Shown piece after piece: positions 44,226 to 53,576 of a stretch of DNA of 64,000 bases. The notes beneath the pieces were generated by a model, which was given only the letters and a program-made list of their open reading frames with translations, did not search any database and was not told the DNA's origin. The stretch lies in the NCBI GenBank assembly GCA_031422555.1, contig JANPLZ010000075.1, positions 1 through 64,000 of the forward strand, read 5' to 3'. Within the stretch, counting starts at the first letter, position 1; every line of letters starts with the position of its first letter. A program made the position numbers and the translations under genes. The stretch is from JANNAT01 sp031422555 (lineage in GTDB: Bacteria > Pseudomonadota > Alphaproteobacteria > Rhodobacterales > Rhodobacteraceae).

Positions 44226-45080
44226 ATGGAAATTATAGACAAACGTGACCGCGCCAGCCTGTTTCGCAGCCGACTGGCCACTGCGATGGCCAGCAAAGCT
44301 GTCAGCCAGGCGGCCTTGGCCCGCGCCACCGGCGTAGACCGGTCCACCGTTTCGGCGCTTTTATCCCCCGGCACCCGGCTGCCCAATGCGCAACTGGCCG
44401 CCGATTGCGCCAGTGGTCTGGACGTGTCGTGCGATTGGCTCTTGGGCCTGTCGGACCGTCCCGAACCCGCCGCCGTTCTGCTGGAGGCGTCGGTTCAGAT
44501 GATCGACGCGCCGCGCGCGCTGTTTGATGCAGAAATCTTTGGCTGGCATCAGGCGGCGGCGGGCTATAAAATTCGCCATGTGCCTGCCACTTTGCCCGAT
44601 TTGTTAAAGCTGCCGGCGTTGGTGGAATGGGAATACCGCGATGCCTTGGGCCAAAGTGCCGGACCCGCGATTGCAGCGTTTCAGGATCAACTGGCGTGGC
44701 TGCGCGGCGCGCGGTCAGATTACGAGATTGCCCTGCCCTTGCATGAAATCGCCAGTTTCGCCGCCGCAACCGGCTATTGGGCGGGCCTGCCGCTGGCGAT
44801 CCGGCGCGCGCAGATGGAATATCTGATCCGCATGGCCACCGAACTTTACCCGGCGTTGCGGCTGTATCTGTTCGACGCCCACCGGGTGTTTTCCAGCCCG
44901 GTTACCGTGTTTGGCCCACATTTAGCCGCCGTCTATCTGGGGCGACAATACATTGTGTTCCGCGATCCGGCCAGGGTGGCCAACATTTTGCAACATTTCG
45001 ACTGGCTGGTGCGCGAGGCCCCGTTTGGCGCGCGCGATGTCATCGACCATCTGGCCGGGCTGCGCGCAAGCATGGGTTAA
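44226..45080 (+). CDS. HTH (XRE-type) transcriptional regulator
   Basis: A 284-residue protein. Residues about 20-75 form an XRE-type helix-turn-helix (VSQAALARATGVDRSTVSALLSPG), then DVSCDWLLGLSD. The C-terminal 190 residues are a ligand- or effector-like domain with no recognised name. A TATAAT box at 44210-44215 lies 10 bases before the ATG with no Shine-Dalgarno between, so the mRNA may be leaderless. It is the probable regulator of the divergent desaturase. Confidence 0.82.
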   Translation: MEIIDKRDRASLFRSRLATAMASKAVSQAALARATGVDRSTVSALLSPGTRLPNAQLAADCASGLDVSCDWLLGLSDRPEPAAVLLEASVQMIDAPRALFDAEIFGWHQAAAGYKIRHVPATLPDLLKLPALVEWEYRDALGQSAGPAIAAFQDQLAWLRGARSDYEIALPLHEIASFAAATGYWAGLPLAIRRAQMEYLIRMATELYPALRLYLFDAHRVFSSPVTVFGPHLAAVYLGRQYIVFRDPARVANILQHFDWLVREAPFGARDVIDHLAGLRASMG

Positions 45081-45646
45081 CGCAGGCGTTGCAACTGCGT
45101 CAGATCATAGCCGTTCCAATCCAGAATTTCCCGCGCGGCGGCCAGACGGTCGGCGGGCAAGGCACCGTCGCGATTCAGGATAAAGCCGATTTGCCCCGAC
45201 GGCGTGCCGATCACCAAAGTGCGATAATCGACATCGGCCCATAAAACCCACCACGGCCCCGGTTGATTTTGCACCGCAAACCGCCCCGGCCCGGCGGGCT
45301 GCATCGCCCCTGCGCCGCGGATATCGACGCCCGATTGGCACAGCCGGTAGGTCAGCTTCAACCCGGATCCCGCGGCCATGATATCAACGCCGCCGGGTTT
45401 GCAAGTGTCGGCTTCTGGCCCGAAATCCGCCACTTGCGCCCAGCGCCCGACCAGCCGCGCAGGATCAAGCTGGGCGTTGGAATAGATCGGCTTGGCTGCA
45501 TCGCGGTAGCTGGCAGATATTCGTGGCGCCACGGTGGCGGTGCAGGCGGTCGCCGCGAACACCGCCGCCAGCAACCCTATGTGCGGCTTTGACCGCCCAA
45601 CCGGATATGGCGACAGGGCGCGGTTTTTTTTGCGGGCATCGGGCAT
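45077..45646 (-). CDS. Lipocalin-like lipoprotein
   Basis: An outer-membrane-type lipocalin of about 189 residues. An N-terminal hydrophobic signal (HIGLLAAVFAATAC, lipobox-like) precedes LVGRWAQVADFGPE, the GxW lipocalin motif, and WWVLWADVDYRTLVIG. It resembles Blc-like lipocalins. The start at 45646 shares a base with the upstream stop (TGATG); an in-frame ATG at 45658 is an alternative. Its stop overlaps the stop of the convergent HTH gene. Confidence 0.78.
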   Translation of the reverse strand: MPDARKKNRALSPYPVGRSKPHIGLLAAVFAATACTATVAPRISASYRDAAKPIYSNAQLDPARLVGRWAQVADFGPEADTCKPGGVDIMAAGSGLKLTYRLCQSGVDIRGAGAMQPAGPGRFAVQNQPGPWWVLWADVDYRTLVIGTPSGQIGFILNRDGALPADRLAAAREILDWNGYDLTQLQRLR

Positions 45647-46164
45647 CAGTCGATGCATAGGGTGACCTGCACGCCATTGTCCTGCAAAATTTCGTTGCAG
45701 CCGAACATCGGGCGGAACGGCGCGCAAGTTCCTGATCTTGCCAGACAATACCCTTCACAATCGCTTTCGGCGTCGCATTGTTTGCCGCTGTCTTTGGTCA
45801 AGGTGCGGCAGCTTTCCCCGGCTTTGCCCGCTGGCCCCCAAGTGCCGCCCTGTTTGACGCAGGTTTTTTCCGCCGCGGACATGGGTTCGGCCGGCGGCGG
45901 GGCTGCGATGGGGGCGGGCTCGGCAGTTTGTGCCACCGTAGGCGCGGCGTCAGCGGTGTTTGCACGCGGTGCGATGGTCTCGGGTTTTGGCCGTGGCCGG
46001 GGCATCGCTGGTGCGCCGGACGCCGCTTTGCCGGGCAGATCGCCCAAGGTGGTTACCGCAATCGCCCCCCCGGTTATCGCCGTATCGCCGCCCGCTGATT
46101 TGCCCGGCCCGCCTGCCACGCAGGCCGACACGATCAACACGAACAACAACAGCAACAGGCGCAT
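45646..46164 (-). CDS. Cys-rich probable lipoprotein
   Basis: A 172-residue protein with a lipoprotein signal (MRLLLLLFVLIVSAC, lipobox VSAC). A Pro/Ala-rich linker follows, then a C-terminal domain with eight Cys (TCVKQG, SCRTL, QCDAESDCEGYCLAR, TCAPF, GCNEIL, LCID), likely disulfide-bonded in the periplasm. No family recognised. It precedes the lipocalin gene, with which it shares one base. Confidence 0.75.
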   Translation of the reverse strand: MRLLLLLFVLIVSACVAGGPGKSAGGDTAITGGAIAVTTLGDLPGKAASGAPAMPRPRPKPETIAPRANTADAAPTVAQTAEPAPIAAPPPAEPMSAAEKTCVKQGGTWGPAGKAGESCRTLTKDSGKQCDAESDCEGYCLARSGTCAPFRPMFGCNEILQDNGVQVTLCID

Positions 46165-46406
46165 CGGGGTCTACCTTTTATTGCCCAAACAAGGCCCGAT
46201 CCGCGCGGCGGGTGCAAGGTCTAATAGGGGGCACGGCGCGGCAAGGCCCCGGGGGCAGACATGGCCAAAGGGTGTGCAGGCCCGCAAAAAGGCGCATCCA
46301 AAGCGATCCGCCCGCCAACCCTTTCGCGGCACAAAACGCCGCAGCCCGGCAAATCCTTGGGCAAAGCCGGTCGCTGCGTGCTAATGTGATGAAAAGGAGC
46401 CGTAAA

Positions 46407-46973
46407 ATGCGCCGAACGATGATCGTGATTTGCCTGATCCTGACGCAGGGGACCGCACTGGCTGCCCCCGCAACCTATGTTCTGGAGCCGGAAAATTCGA
46501 CCGTGGGGTTCGAGACTGATTTCGGCACCGACAAAATCACCGGCCGGATGCCCGTATCCCGTGCCGATCTGACGCTGGATTTCGACAAAGTTGCCGCGTC
46601 AAAAATTTCTGTCGATTTGAACGTGGCAGGCGCGGAAGCCAGTTTTCTATTTGCAGCCCAAGCACTTAAGGGGCCAAAAGTGCTGGATGCGGCGACCTAC
46701 CCTACCATGAGCTTTCAAAGCACTCGGGTGCGCGCCGTGGCGGACGGGGCCGAAGTGCAAGGCGTGTTAACCATTCGTGGCATCGCCAAACCGGTGACGA
46801 TGCAAGCCGAGATTTTCCGCCAGAAGGGCTACCTTGACGGCGATCTTAGCCACTTGACCATCCGGTTGCGCGGCGCGGTCAACCGCAGCGATTTTGGCGC
46901 GACGGGCTGGTCGGATATGGTGGGCGATCAAGTGCGGCTGGATATTCTGGCCCGCATTGCCCGGGTGGATTAG
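46407..46973 (+). CDS. YceI family exported protein
   Basis: A 188-residue periplasmic protein with a signal peptide (cleaved after ALA) and the YceI fold: YVLEPENSTVGFETDFG, FDKVAASKISVDLNV, TYPTMSFQSTRV and GVLTIRGIAKPVT. YceI proteins are lipocalin-like binders of polyisoprenoids. The ATG at 46407 has AAGGAG 7 bases upstream; the ATG at 46389 lies before it. Only 3 bases separate it from the cytochrome b561 gene, a common YceI pairing. Confidence 0.92.
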   Translation: MRRTMIVICLILTQGTALAAPATYVLEPENSTVGFETDFGTDKITGRMPVSRADLTLDFDKVAASKISVDLNVAGAEASFLFAAQALKGPKVLDAATYPTMSFQSTRVRAVADGAEVQGVLTIRGIAKPVTMQAEIFRQKGYLDGDLSHLTIRLRGAVNRSDFGATGWSDMVGDQVRLDILARIARVD

Positions 46974-46976
46974 GCA

Positions 46977-47516
46977 GTGGTGTGGCGCAACTCGGCGACG
47001 GGCTATGGCGCGATCAGCCGCATTTTGCACTGGTCGATGATGGTGCTGATCGTGGGCATGTTGATTTTGGGCACTAAAATTGCCGATATGCAGCCAAGTC
47101 TGGCCAATCTGTATCTTTATGGCGTGCATAAAACCGCAGGCTTTGGCGTGTTGTTGTTGACGCTGATCCGGGTGGTCTGGCACCGGATCAGCCCGCCACC
47201 GCCGCCGATCGGGGTGCCCCGCGCCCTGACCAACCGGTTGGCGCGGCTGGTGCATGGGCTGATCTATCTGTGCCTGATCGCCATCCCGATCAGCGGCTGG
47301 ATCGCCAGTTCGGCGACAGGCTTGGATGTTTTGCTGTTCGACCGCATCCCGTTGCCCGCCATCGCCCCGGTGTCCGAAATGTGGGAGCGTGGCGGTTTTC
47401 TGGCGCATGGCCTGCTGACCAAGGCACTGATGGCGCTACTGGCTGCGCATATTCTGGGCGCGATGCTGCGCGGCATCAAACAAGACGGCACCACCGAGCG
47501 GATGATCGGCGGATAA
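46977..47516 (+). CDS. Cytochrome b561 family protein
   Basis: A 179-residue four-helix dihaem membrane protein with haem-ligand His in SRILHWSMM, YGVHKTAGFG, LVHGLIYL and AHILGA. This family (CybB-like) transfers electrons, for example to or from quinol. The start is GTG at 46977, directly after the yceI stop, which implies coupled translation. Confidence 0.88.
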   Translation: MVWRNSATGYGAISRILHWSMMVLIVGMLILGTKIADMQPSLANLYLYGVHKTAGFGVLLLTLIRVVWHRISPPPPPIGVPRALTNRLARLVHGLIYLCLIAIPISGWIASSATGLDVLLFDRIPLPAIAPVSEMWERGGFLAHGLLTKALMALLAAHILGAMLRGIKQDGTTERMIGG

Positions 47517-47587
47517 TTCAGACCCGCCATCTGGCCCTTGGCGCAGCCTTGCGCTATGTCACGCCTAACATCGAAAAAGGGCGCGTC

Positions 47588-49306
47588 ATGGCACGGATTC
47601 TGATCACCTCGGCCATTCCTTATATCAACGGGATCAAGCATTTGGGCAATCTGGTGGGCAGCCAACTGCCCGCCGATCTGTATGCAAGGTTCATGCGTGC
47701 GCGCGGCCATGAGGTGATGTTTATCTGCGCCACCGATGAACACGGCACGCCCGCCGAGTTGGCGGCGGCCAAGGCCGGTCAGCCGGTGGAAGAATTTTGC
47801 GCCCAAATGCACGCCGTTCAGGCCGAGATTGCGCGCGGGTTCCGGTTGTCTTTTGATCACTTTGGCCGCTCGTCCAGCCAACGCAATCACCGCCTGACGC
47901 AAAGTTTTGCCGCCGCCTTGCAGGCCAACGGGCTGATCTCCGAGGTGATGGAAAAGCAGGTCTATTCCATTGACGACAAACGCTTTTTGCCTGACCGTTA
48001 CATCACCGGCACTTGCCCGAACTGTGGCTATACGGCGGCGCGGGGCGATCAATGCGAAAACTGCACCAAACAGTTGGACCCGACCGATCTGATTGCGCCG
48101 CGCTCTTCCATTTCGGGGTCAACCAATCTGGAAGTGCGCGAAACCAAGCATTTGTTCCTGCGCCAGCGGTCATTGCGTGACAAGCTGGAGGCGTGGATTG
48201 ACAGCAAAACCGATTGGCCGATCCTGACCACTTCGATTGCCAAGAAATGGCTGAACGATGGTGACGGCTTGCAAGACCGGGGCATCACCCGCGATTTGCA
48301 CTGGGGGGTGCCGGTGAAGAACGGCGATCAGCCGTGGCCGGGGATGGAGGGAAAGGTGTTCTACGTCTGGTTCGATGCCCCCATCGAATACATTGCCTGC
48401 ACCGCCGAATGGGCCGATGCAAACGGCCTGCCCGATGCCGCGTGGATGCGTTGGTGGCGCACCGACATGGGCGCGGATGATGTGCGTTATGTGCAGTTCA
48501 TGGGCAAAGATAACGTGCCATTCCATACCCTTAGCTTTCCCGCCACCATCATGGGGTCGGGTCAGCCATGGAAGCTGGTCGATTACATCAAATCGTTCAA
48601 CTATCTGAATTACGATGGCGGCCAATTCAGCACCAGTGCCGGGCGCGGCATTTTCATGGATCAGGCGCTGTCGATCCTGCCGCCCGATTACTGGCGTTGG
48701 TGGCTGCTGTCGCATGCGCCGGAAAATTCGGATGCCGAGTTTACATGGGAGAATTTCCAGACCGCTGTGAACAAGGATCTGGCCGATGTCTTGGGCAATC
48801 TGGTCAGCCGGGTGACCAAATTCTGTGTGGCCAAATTTGGCAATTCGGTGCCTGGCGGGGGGGCATTCGGGTCGCTGGAAACCGCTTTGATCGCCGATCT
48901 GGGCGCGCGCATCCACGCCTATGCCGCCCTGATGGAGGCGATGGAAGTGCGCAAAGCGGCGGCAGAACTGCGGGCGATCTGGGTGATCGGCAACGAATAT
49001 CTGCAAACCGCCGCCCCGTGGTCGGTGGTAAAAACCGATCCCGATCAGGCGCAGGCGATGATCCGGCTGGCGCTGAACCTGATCCGGGTTTACGCGGTCC
49101 TGTCGCAGCCGTTCATTCCGGATGCGGCGGGCGCGATGATGACGGCGATGGGATCGGACGACTGGTCATGGCCCGAAGATATCTCGGCGGCGATGCGCGC
49201 CCTGCCTGCGGGTCATGCGTTCACCGTGCCCGAAAACATGTTCCGCAAAATCACCGATGAAGAGCGCGCCGAATGGCAGACCCGCTTTGCGGGCATCCGC
49301 ACCTGA
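47588..49306 (+). CDS. metG: Methionyl-tRNA synthetase
   Basis: A 572-residue class I synthetase. The HIGH-like site is PYINGIKHLGNL. The zinc knuckle has CPNCG and CENC. The KMSKS equivalent is the variant FSTSAGRGIF usual in alphaproteobacteria, and ATDEHGTP marks the Rossmann core. There is no C-terminal tRNA-binding domain. A plus-strand frame extends upstream to 47270, but the ATG at 47588 starts the typical MARILITSAIPY. Confidence 0.97.
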   Translation: MARILITSAIPYINGIKHLGNLVGSQLPADLYARFMRARGHEVMFICATDEHGTPAELAAAKAGQPVEEFCAQMHAVQAEIARGFRLSFDHFGRSSSQRNHRLTQSFAAALQANGLISEVMEKQVYSIDDKRFLPDRYITGTCPNCGYTAARGDQCENCTKQLDPTDLIAPRSSISGSTNLEVRETKHLFLRQRSLRDKLEAWIDSKTDWPILTTSIAKKWLNDGDGLQDRGITRDLHWGVPVKNGDQPWPGMEGKVFYVWFDAPIEYIACTAEWADANGLPDAAWMRWWRTDMGADDVRYVQFMGKDNVPFHTLSFPATIMGSGQPWKLVDYIKSFNYLNYDGGQFSTSAGRGIFMDQALSILPPDYWRWWLLSHAPENSDAEFTWENFQTAVNKDLADVLGNLVSRVTKFCVAKFGNSVPGGGAFGSLETALIADLGARIHAYAALMEAMEVRKAAAELRAIWVIGNEYLQTAAPWSVVKTDPDQAQAMIRLALNLIRVYAVLSQPFIPDAAGAMMTAMGSDDWSWPEDISAAMRALPAGHAFTVPENMFRKITDEERAEWQTRFAGIRT

Positions 49307-49333
49307 TCCGATCCTTTTACCAAAGGCCGCCTT

Positions 49334-50644
49334 ATGCCCGTGTTTCTTGACCAGTCCGATGCCGATTTTGACGCGCGGTTCAGCGCTCTTTTGGGTATGA
49401 AACGCGAAGAGGCCGAAGATGTGGATCACGCCGTTGCCGTGATCATTTCGGACGTGCGCGCGCGCGGCGATGCCGCCGTGATTGATCTGACCGCCCGCTT
49501 TGACCGCTTGTCGCTGACGCCCCAGACGCTGGCCTTTACCCCGGATCAGATCAACGCCGAATGCGCCAAAGTGTCGGTCGAAGACCGCGCCGCACTGGAA
49601 CTGGCCGCCGAACGCATCCATGCCTATCACGCGCGCCAGTTGCCCGAAAACGTCTCTTGGGTTGATGCCAGCGGCGCAAGTTTGGGCTGGCGCTGGACGC
49701 CGGTTTCGGCGGCGGGGCTTTATGTGCCCGGCGGCACCGCGTCTTATCCATCATCGGTGTTGATGAATGCCATCCCGGCGCGGGTGGCGGGCGTGCAGCG
49801 GTTGGTGATCACATGCCCGACGCCTGATGGTGTGGTGAACCCGCTGGTGTTGATGGCAGCACAGATTGCGGGCGTCGATACGATTTACCGCATCGGCGGC
49901 GCGCAGGCGGTGGCGGCCTTGGCTTACGGCACCCAAACCATTGCCCCGGTTGATAAAATTACTGGCCCCGGCAATGCCTATGTGGCGGCGGCCAAGCGGC
50001 GGGTGTTTGGCCGCGTGGGCATTGACATGATCGCGGGCCCGTCGGAAATTCTGGTGATTGCCGACGGGGATAATGATCCCGACTGGATCGCGCTGGACCT
50101 TTTGTCCCAAGCCGAGCATGACGCATCAGCACAGTCGATCCTGATCACCACCGATGCCGCCTTTGGCCGCGCGGTGGCAGCGGCGGTTGAGGTGCGGCTG
50201 CACACCTTGCAACGCCGTGCCATCGCCGGGGCCAGTTGGCGCGACAACGGCGCGGTGATCGTGGTGCGCGATCTGGCGCAGGCCGCAGCCCTGTCGAACC
50301 GCGCAGCACCTGAACATCTGGAACTGTGCGTCGCCAACCCCGAGGCGCTGTCGGAACAAATCACCCACGCCGGGGCGATTTTCTTGGGGGCATGGACTCC
50401 GGAAGCGATCGGCGATTACGTGGGCGGACCAAACCATGTGCTGCCCACCGCCCGGTCGGCCCGGTTTTCCAGCGGATTAAGTGTGATGGATTTTGTAAAA
50501 CGCACCACGATTGCCAAGATGACGCCGCAGTCGTTGGCCGCCATCGGCCCCGCCGCCGAACGGCTGGCGATATCCGAAAGCCTGCAAGCACATGGCTTGT
50601 CCGTGCGCGCAAGGCTGGACCGGCTGAACGGGGGGCAGGTATGA
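49334..50644 (+). CDS. hisD: Histidinol dehydrogenase
   Basis: A 436-residue zinc enzyme that catalyses the last two oxidations of histidine synthesis. It has GLYVPGGTASYPSSVLMN, VAALAYGTQTI, KITGPGNAYVAAAKR, AGPSEILVIAD and the zinc-site region SQAEHDASAQ, plus HVLPTARSARFSSGLS. AAAGG lies upstream of the ATG at 49334. Its stop overlaps the UPF0262 start. Confidence 0.97.
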   Translation: MPVFLDQSDADFDARFSALLGMKREEAEDVDHAVAVIISDVRARGDAAVIDLTARFDRLSLTPQTLAFTPDQINAECAKVSVEDRAALELAAERIHAYHARQLPENVSWVDASGASLGWRWTPVSAAGLYVPGGTASYPSSVLMNAIPARVAGVQRLVITCPTPDGVVNPLVLMAAQIAGVDTIYRIGGAQAVAALAYGTQTIAPVDKITGPGNAYVAAAKRRVFGRVGIDMIAGPSEILVIADGDNDPDWIALDLLSQAEHDASAQSILITTDAAFGRAVAAAVEVRLHTLQRRAIAGASWRDNGAVIVVRDLAQAAALSNRAAPEHLELCVANPEALSEQITHAGAIFLGAWTPEAIGDYVGGPNHVLPTARSARFSSGLSVMDFVKRTTIAKMTPQSLAAIGPAAERLAISESLQAHGLSVRARLDRLNGGQV

Positions 50645-51123
50645 CCCGCATCTGCGCCATTGATATCGACGAGCGCGGGCTGGTGCGGGCGACGCCGGAA
50701 ATAGATCAGGAACGCAAAGTCGCGATTTTTGATCTGCTGGAGGACAATTCCTTTGCCCTGCCCGCGCGTGCCGATCGCCCCGCCCCGCCCGGCCCCTACC
50801 GGCTGGCGCTGGCCATTCGCGACGGGCGGCTGGTGTTTGATCTGACCACGGAAACCGCGGATAAGGCGGGCGAATTTCATCTGTCGCTGGGCCCGTTCCG
50901 CCAAGTTGTGAAAGACTATTTCCAGATTTGCGAATCGTATTTCGAGGCCGTCAAGCGCCTGCCCCCCAGCCAGATAGAGGCGATTGATATGGCACGGCGC
51001 GGCATTCACAACGAAGGCGCGCGGGTTTTGCAAGAACGGCTGGCAGGCAAAGCCGAGGTGGACGGCGACACCGCCCGCCGCCTGTTCACGCTGATCTGCG
51101 TTTTGCATTGGGGATGGGCGTGA
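50641..51123 (+). CDS. UPF0262 protein
   Basis: A 160-residue member of UPF0262, an alphaproteobacterial family of unknown function. It contains EIDQERKVAIFDLLEDN, FHLSLGPFRQVVKDYFQICESYF and the C-terminal RRLFTLICVLHWG. It is conserved after hisD in this group and overlaps hisD by 4 bases (ATGA), so it is translated in one operon. Confidence 0.92.
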   Translation: MTRICAIDIDERGLVRATPEIDQERKVAIFDLLEDNSFALPARADRPAPPGPYRLALAIRDGRLVFDLTTETADKAGEFHLSLGPFRQVVKDYFQICESYFEAVKRLPPSQIEAIDMARRGIHNEGARVLQERLAGKAEVDGDTARRLFTLICVLHWGWA

Positions 51124-51578
51124 AAGCATTCCCTCAATCCGTGCTGTTTTGCTGCGATCACAATGCCGTCCGCTCGCCCATGGCGGAAGGGTTGATGAAG
51201 AAATTCTACGGCCAGCGCGCCTATGTGCAATCGGCGGGCGTCACCAATGATATGGAAATCGACGGCTTTTCCATCGCGGTTTGTGCCGAATTGGGCATCG
51301 AGCTGTCGCGCCACCGCTCGCGCAGTTTTGACGAAATGCAGCGGATGGGCGATGATCTTGGCCAGTTCGATCTGATCGTGGCCTTATCACCCGCCAGCCA
51401 GCGCCTTGCACTTGATCTGACCCGGACCTACCATCTGGACGTGGAATACTGGCCGATCCTTGACCCCACCGCCATTGGCGACGGGCGCGACGCCAAGCTG
51501 GGGGCCTACCGGCAGGCACGCGATCAGATCAAGACCCGGATGCTGGACCGGTTCGGCCCCCCAAGTGAGGACCAATGA
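51120..51578 (+). CDS. Low-molecular-weight phosphatase family protein
   Basis: A 152-residue protein of the LMW-phosphatase/arsenate-reductase fold. The P-loop is VLFCCDHNAVRSPMAEG, with the second Cys as likely nucleophile and the CX5R Arg. The general acid Asp is in WPILDPTAIGDG. The GTG at 51120 overlaps the UPF0262 stop and has GGGGA upstream; an ATG at 51114 is possible. It is part of the hisD run and more likely a phosphatase than an arsenic enzyme. Confidence 0.85.
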   Translation: MKAFPQSVLFCCDHNAVRSPMAEGLMKKFYGQRAYVQSAGVTNDMEIDGFSIAVCAELGIELSRHRSRSFDEMQRMGDDLGQFDLIVALSPASQRLALDLTRTYHLDVEYWPILDPTAIGDGRDAKLGAYRQARDQIKTRMLDRFGPPSEDQ

Positions 51579-51967
51579 GCACGATTGCCACCTATTACGC
51601 CGCCTTTAATGCAGGCGATGCAGACGCGATGCTGGCTTGCGTGACCGATGACATTGAACATCGGGTGAATCAGGGTGCCATCCGCCACGGCCGCGCGAAG
51701 TTTGTCGAATTTTGCGCCCATATGGGGGTGTCCTACTGCGAGCAGTTGCGCGACATTGTGGTGTTTACAACCGAAGATGCCACACGGGGCGCTGCCGAAT
51801 TTGTCGTGCACGGTGAATATCTGATCACCGATCCGGGGCTGCCTGCGGCGCATGGCCAGCACTATGTGCTGCCAGCGGGGGCGTTTTTCGATCTGCGCGA
51901 TGGCAAAATCGCGCGCATCACTACGTTCTACAATCTGGCAGACTGGATTTCGCAGGTCAGCCGATGA
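51575..51967 (+). CDS. SnoaL/NTF2-like protein
   Basis: A 130-residue alpha+beta-barrel protein: YYAAFNAGDADAMLACVTDDIEH at the N-terminus and FDLRDGKIARITTFYN at the C-terminus, the pattern of the ketosteroid-isomerase/NTF2 fold. No substrate can be inferred. It overlaps both neighbours by 4 bases. Confidence 0.85.
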   Translation: MSTIATYYAAFNAGDADAMLACVTDDIEHRVNQGAIRHGRAKFVEFCAHMGVSYCEQLRDIVVFTTEDATRGAAEFVVHGEYLITDPGLPAAHGQHYVLPAGAFFDLRDGKIARITTFYNLADWISQVSR

Positions 51968-52560
51968 TCCCCGATCATCTGTCGGTGCGCGCGCTGCAAG
52001 GCCCCGACCTTGAGGCCGCGCTTGACGGTGTTGCCCGTCTGCGCATCGCGGTGTTTCGCGACTGGCCCTATCTTTATGACGGCACGCTGGCCTATGAACG
52101 TGCGTATCTGGCCACCTACCGCGACAATCCCGGCGCATTGTTGGTTGGGGCGTTTGACGGCGAAACCTTGGTCGGCGCGTCAACATCCACCCGGATGGAA
52201 GACCACGCCGAGGCGTTTTCCGCGCCGTTCCGTGCCACCGGCCTTGCGTTGAGCGATATCTTGTATGGCGCGGAATCGGTGGTGTTGCCGCCCTATCGCG
52301 GCCTTGGCCTTGGGCATCGGTTCTTTGAGCTGCGCGAAGCGCACGCCCGCCGCCATTCCCGCGCCTACGTGGCCTTTGCTTCGGTCAAGCGCCCCGAAGA
52401 TCATCCGCAGCGCCCCGCCACCTTTCGCACCAATGACGCGTTCTGGACCAGTCAGGGCTATGCGCCGCTGCCCGGCGTGGTGGCGGAATTTGGCTGGAAG
52501 GATCTGGGCGACGCGACCGAGACCAACAAGGCGCTGCAGTTCTGGTTGCGCAAGCTGTAG
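51964..52560 (+). CDS. GNAT family N-acetyltransferase
   Basis: A 198-residue acetyltransferase. The acetyl-CoA-binding loop is seen as VVLPPYRGLGLGHRFFELREAHAR. The rest resembles GNAT proteins of unknown substrate. It overlaps the NTF2-like gene (ATGA) and is the last of the closely overlapped run before infA. Confidence 0.87.
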   Translation: MIPDHLSVRALQGPDLEAALDGVARLRIAVFRDWPYLYDGTLAYERAYLATYRDNPGALLVGAFDGETLVGASTSTRMEDHAEAFSAPFRATGLALSDILYGAESVVLPPYRGLGLGHRFFELREAHARRHSRAYVAFASVKRPEDHPQRPATFRTNDAFWTSQGYAPLPGVVAEFGWKDLGDATETNKALQFWLRKL

Positions 52561-52727
52561 GCCCGGCCGGGTTGCCCCCGAAACAGCCGCGCCCAACTGC
52601 CCCCTTACGTGCCAGGCCAAACCTGCCCCTCCAAACCGCCATTTTTCCCTTGAAAACCCGCCCCAACAGGCGCATACGCCCGGCCATGCCTGTGGCTTGC
52701 TGCGGGCCAAACCCTATTGGAGAGACC

Positions 52728-52946
52728 ATGGCCAAGGAAGAAATCCTCGAATTCCCCGGTGTCGAGAAAGAACTTCTGCCAAACGCGACATTCAAGGTTG
52801 AACTCGACAACGGCCATGAATTGATTGCGGTGATGGCAGGCAAGATGCGTAAAAACCGTATCCGGGTTCTGGCAGGCGACAAAGTGCAGGTGGAAATGAC
52901 ACCTTACGATTTGTCCAAGGGCCGCATCAACTATCGCTTCAAATAA
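52728..52946 (+). CDS. infA: Translation initiation factor IF-1
   Basis: A 72-residue S1/OB-fold protein: MAKEEILEFPGVEKELLPNA, FKVELDNGHELIAVMAGKMRKNRIRVLAGDKVQVEMTPYDLSKGRI. The length and the final YRFK are exact for IF-1. GGAGAG precedes the ATG. It starts its own unit 168 bases after the GNAT gene and precedes maf. Confidence 0.98.
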   Translation: MAKEEILEFPGVEKELLPNATFKVELDNGHELIAVMAGKMRKNRIRVLAGDKVQVEMTPYDLSKGRINYRFK

Positions 52947-53000
52947 CGCGTCCCCTGCGGTGCAAACCGGGGTCCGGACCATGGCGCGCGGAGGGCGGTA

Positions 53001-53576
53001 ATGCGATTTATCCTTGGATCGGCCAGCCCGCGCCGTCGTGACCTGCTGGCCCAAATCGGGGTGATCCCTGATGCGGTCCTGCCCCCCGACATTGACGAAA
53101 CTCCGTTGAAGGCTGAATTGCCCGGTCCCTACTGCGCGCGGCTGGCGCGGGAAAAGGTGCAGGCTGTCACGGCAGGGCCGGATGATATCGTGCTGTGCGC
53201 CGATACCACCGTAGCCCTTGGCCGCCGCATTCTGGGCAAGCCCGAAAATGCCGCCCAAGCCGCACAGTTTCTGACCGATCTGGGCGGACGCCGCCACCTC
53301 GTGATCACCGCCGTGGCGGTGCGCCGGGGCGCGCGCATCTGGGCGCGCAGTTCTGTGTCGGCGGTGAAAATGAAGCGGCTGTCGGATATCGAATTGAACG
53401 CTTATCTGGCATCGCTGGAATGGCAGGGCAAGGCCGGCGGCTATGCCATTCAAGGCGCTGCGGGCGCGTTTATTCCGTGGATATCGGGCAGTTTCACCGG
53501 CATCGTCGGACTGCCCTTGGTCGAAACCGCCGCCCTGCTGACGGCCGCAGGCTATCCTGTCTGGAGACAGCCATGA
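53001..53576 (+). CDS. maf: Maf-like nucleotide pyrophosphatase
   Basis: A 191-residue Maf/Ham1-type house-cleaning enzyme: ILGSASPRRRDLLAQIGV, the metal site DTTVALGRRILGKPEN, GRRHLVITAVAV and YAIQGAAGAFIPWISGSFTGIVGLPL. It hydrolyses non-canonical nucleoside triphosphates. Its stop overlaps the RNase E/G start by 4 bases. The order infA-maf-RNase-yacG is conserved in Rhodobacterales. Confidence 0.95.
   Translation: MRFILGSASPRRRDLLAQIGVIPDAVLPPDIDETPLKAELPGPYCARLAREKVQAVTAGPDDIVLCADTTVALGRRILGKPENAAQAAQFLTDLGGRRHLVITAVAVRRGARIWARSSVSAVKMKRLSDIELNAYLASLEWQGKAGGYAIQGAAGAFIPWISGSFTGIVGLPLVETAALLTAAGYPVWRQP

Noticed and set aside
51120..51578. Arsenate reductase ArsC
   Set aside because: CX5R P-loop is present, but it lies in the hisD run far from the arsenic unit and lacks the extra Cys pattern.
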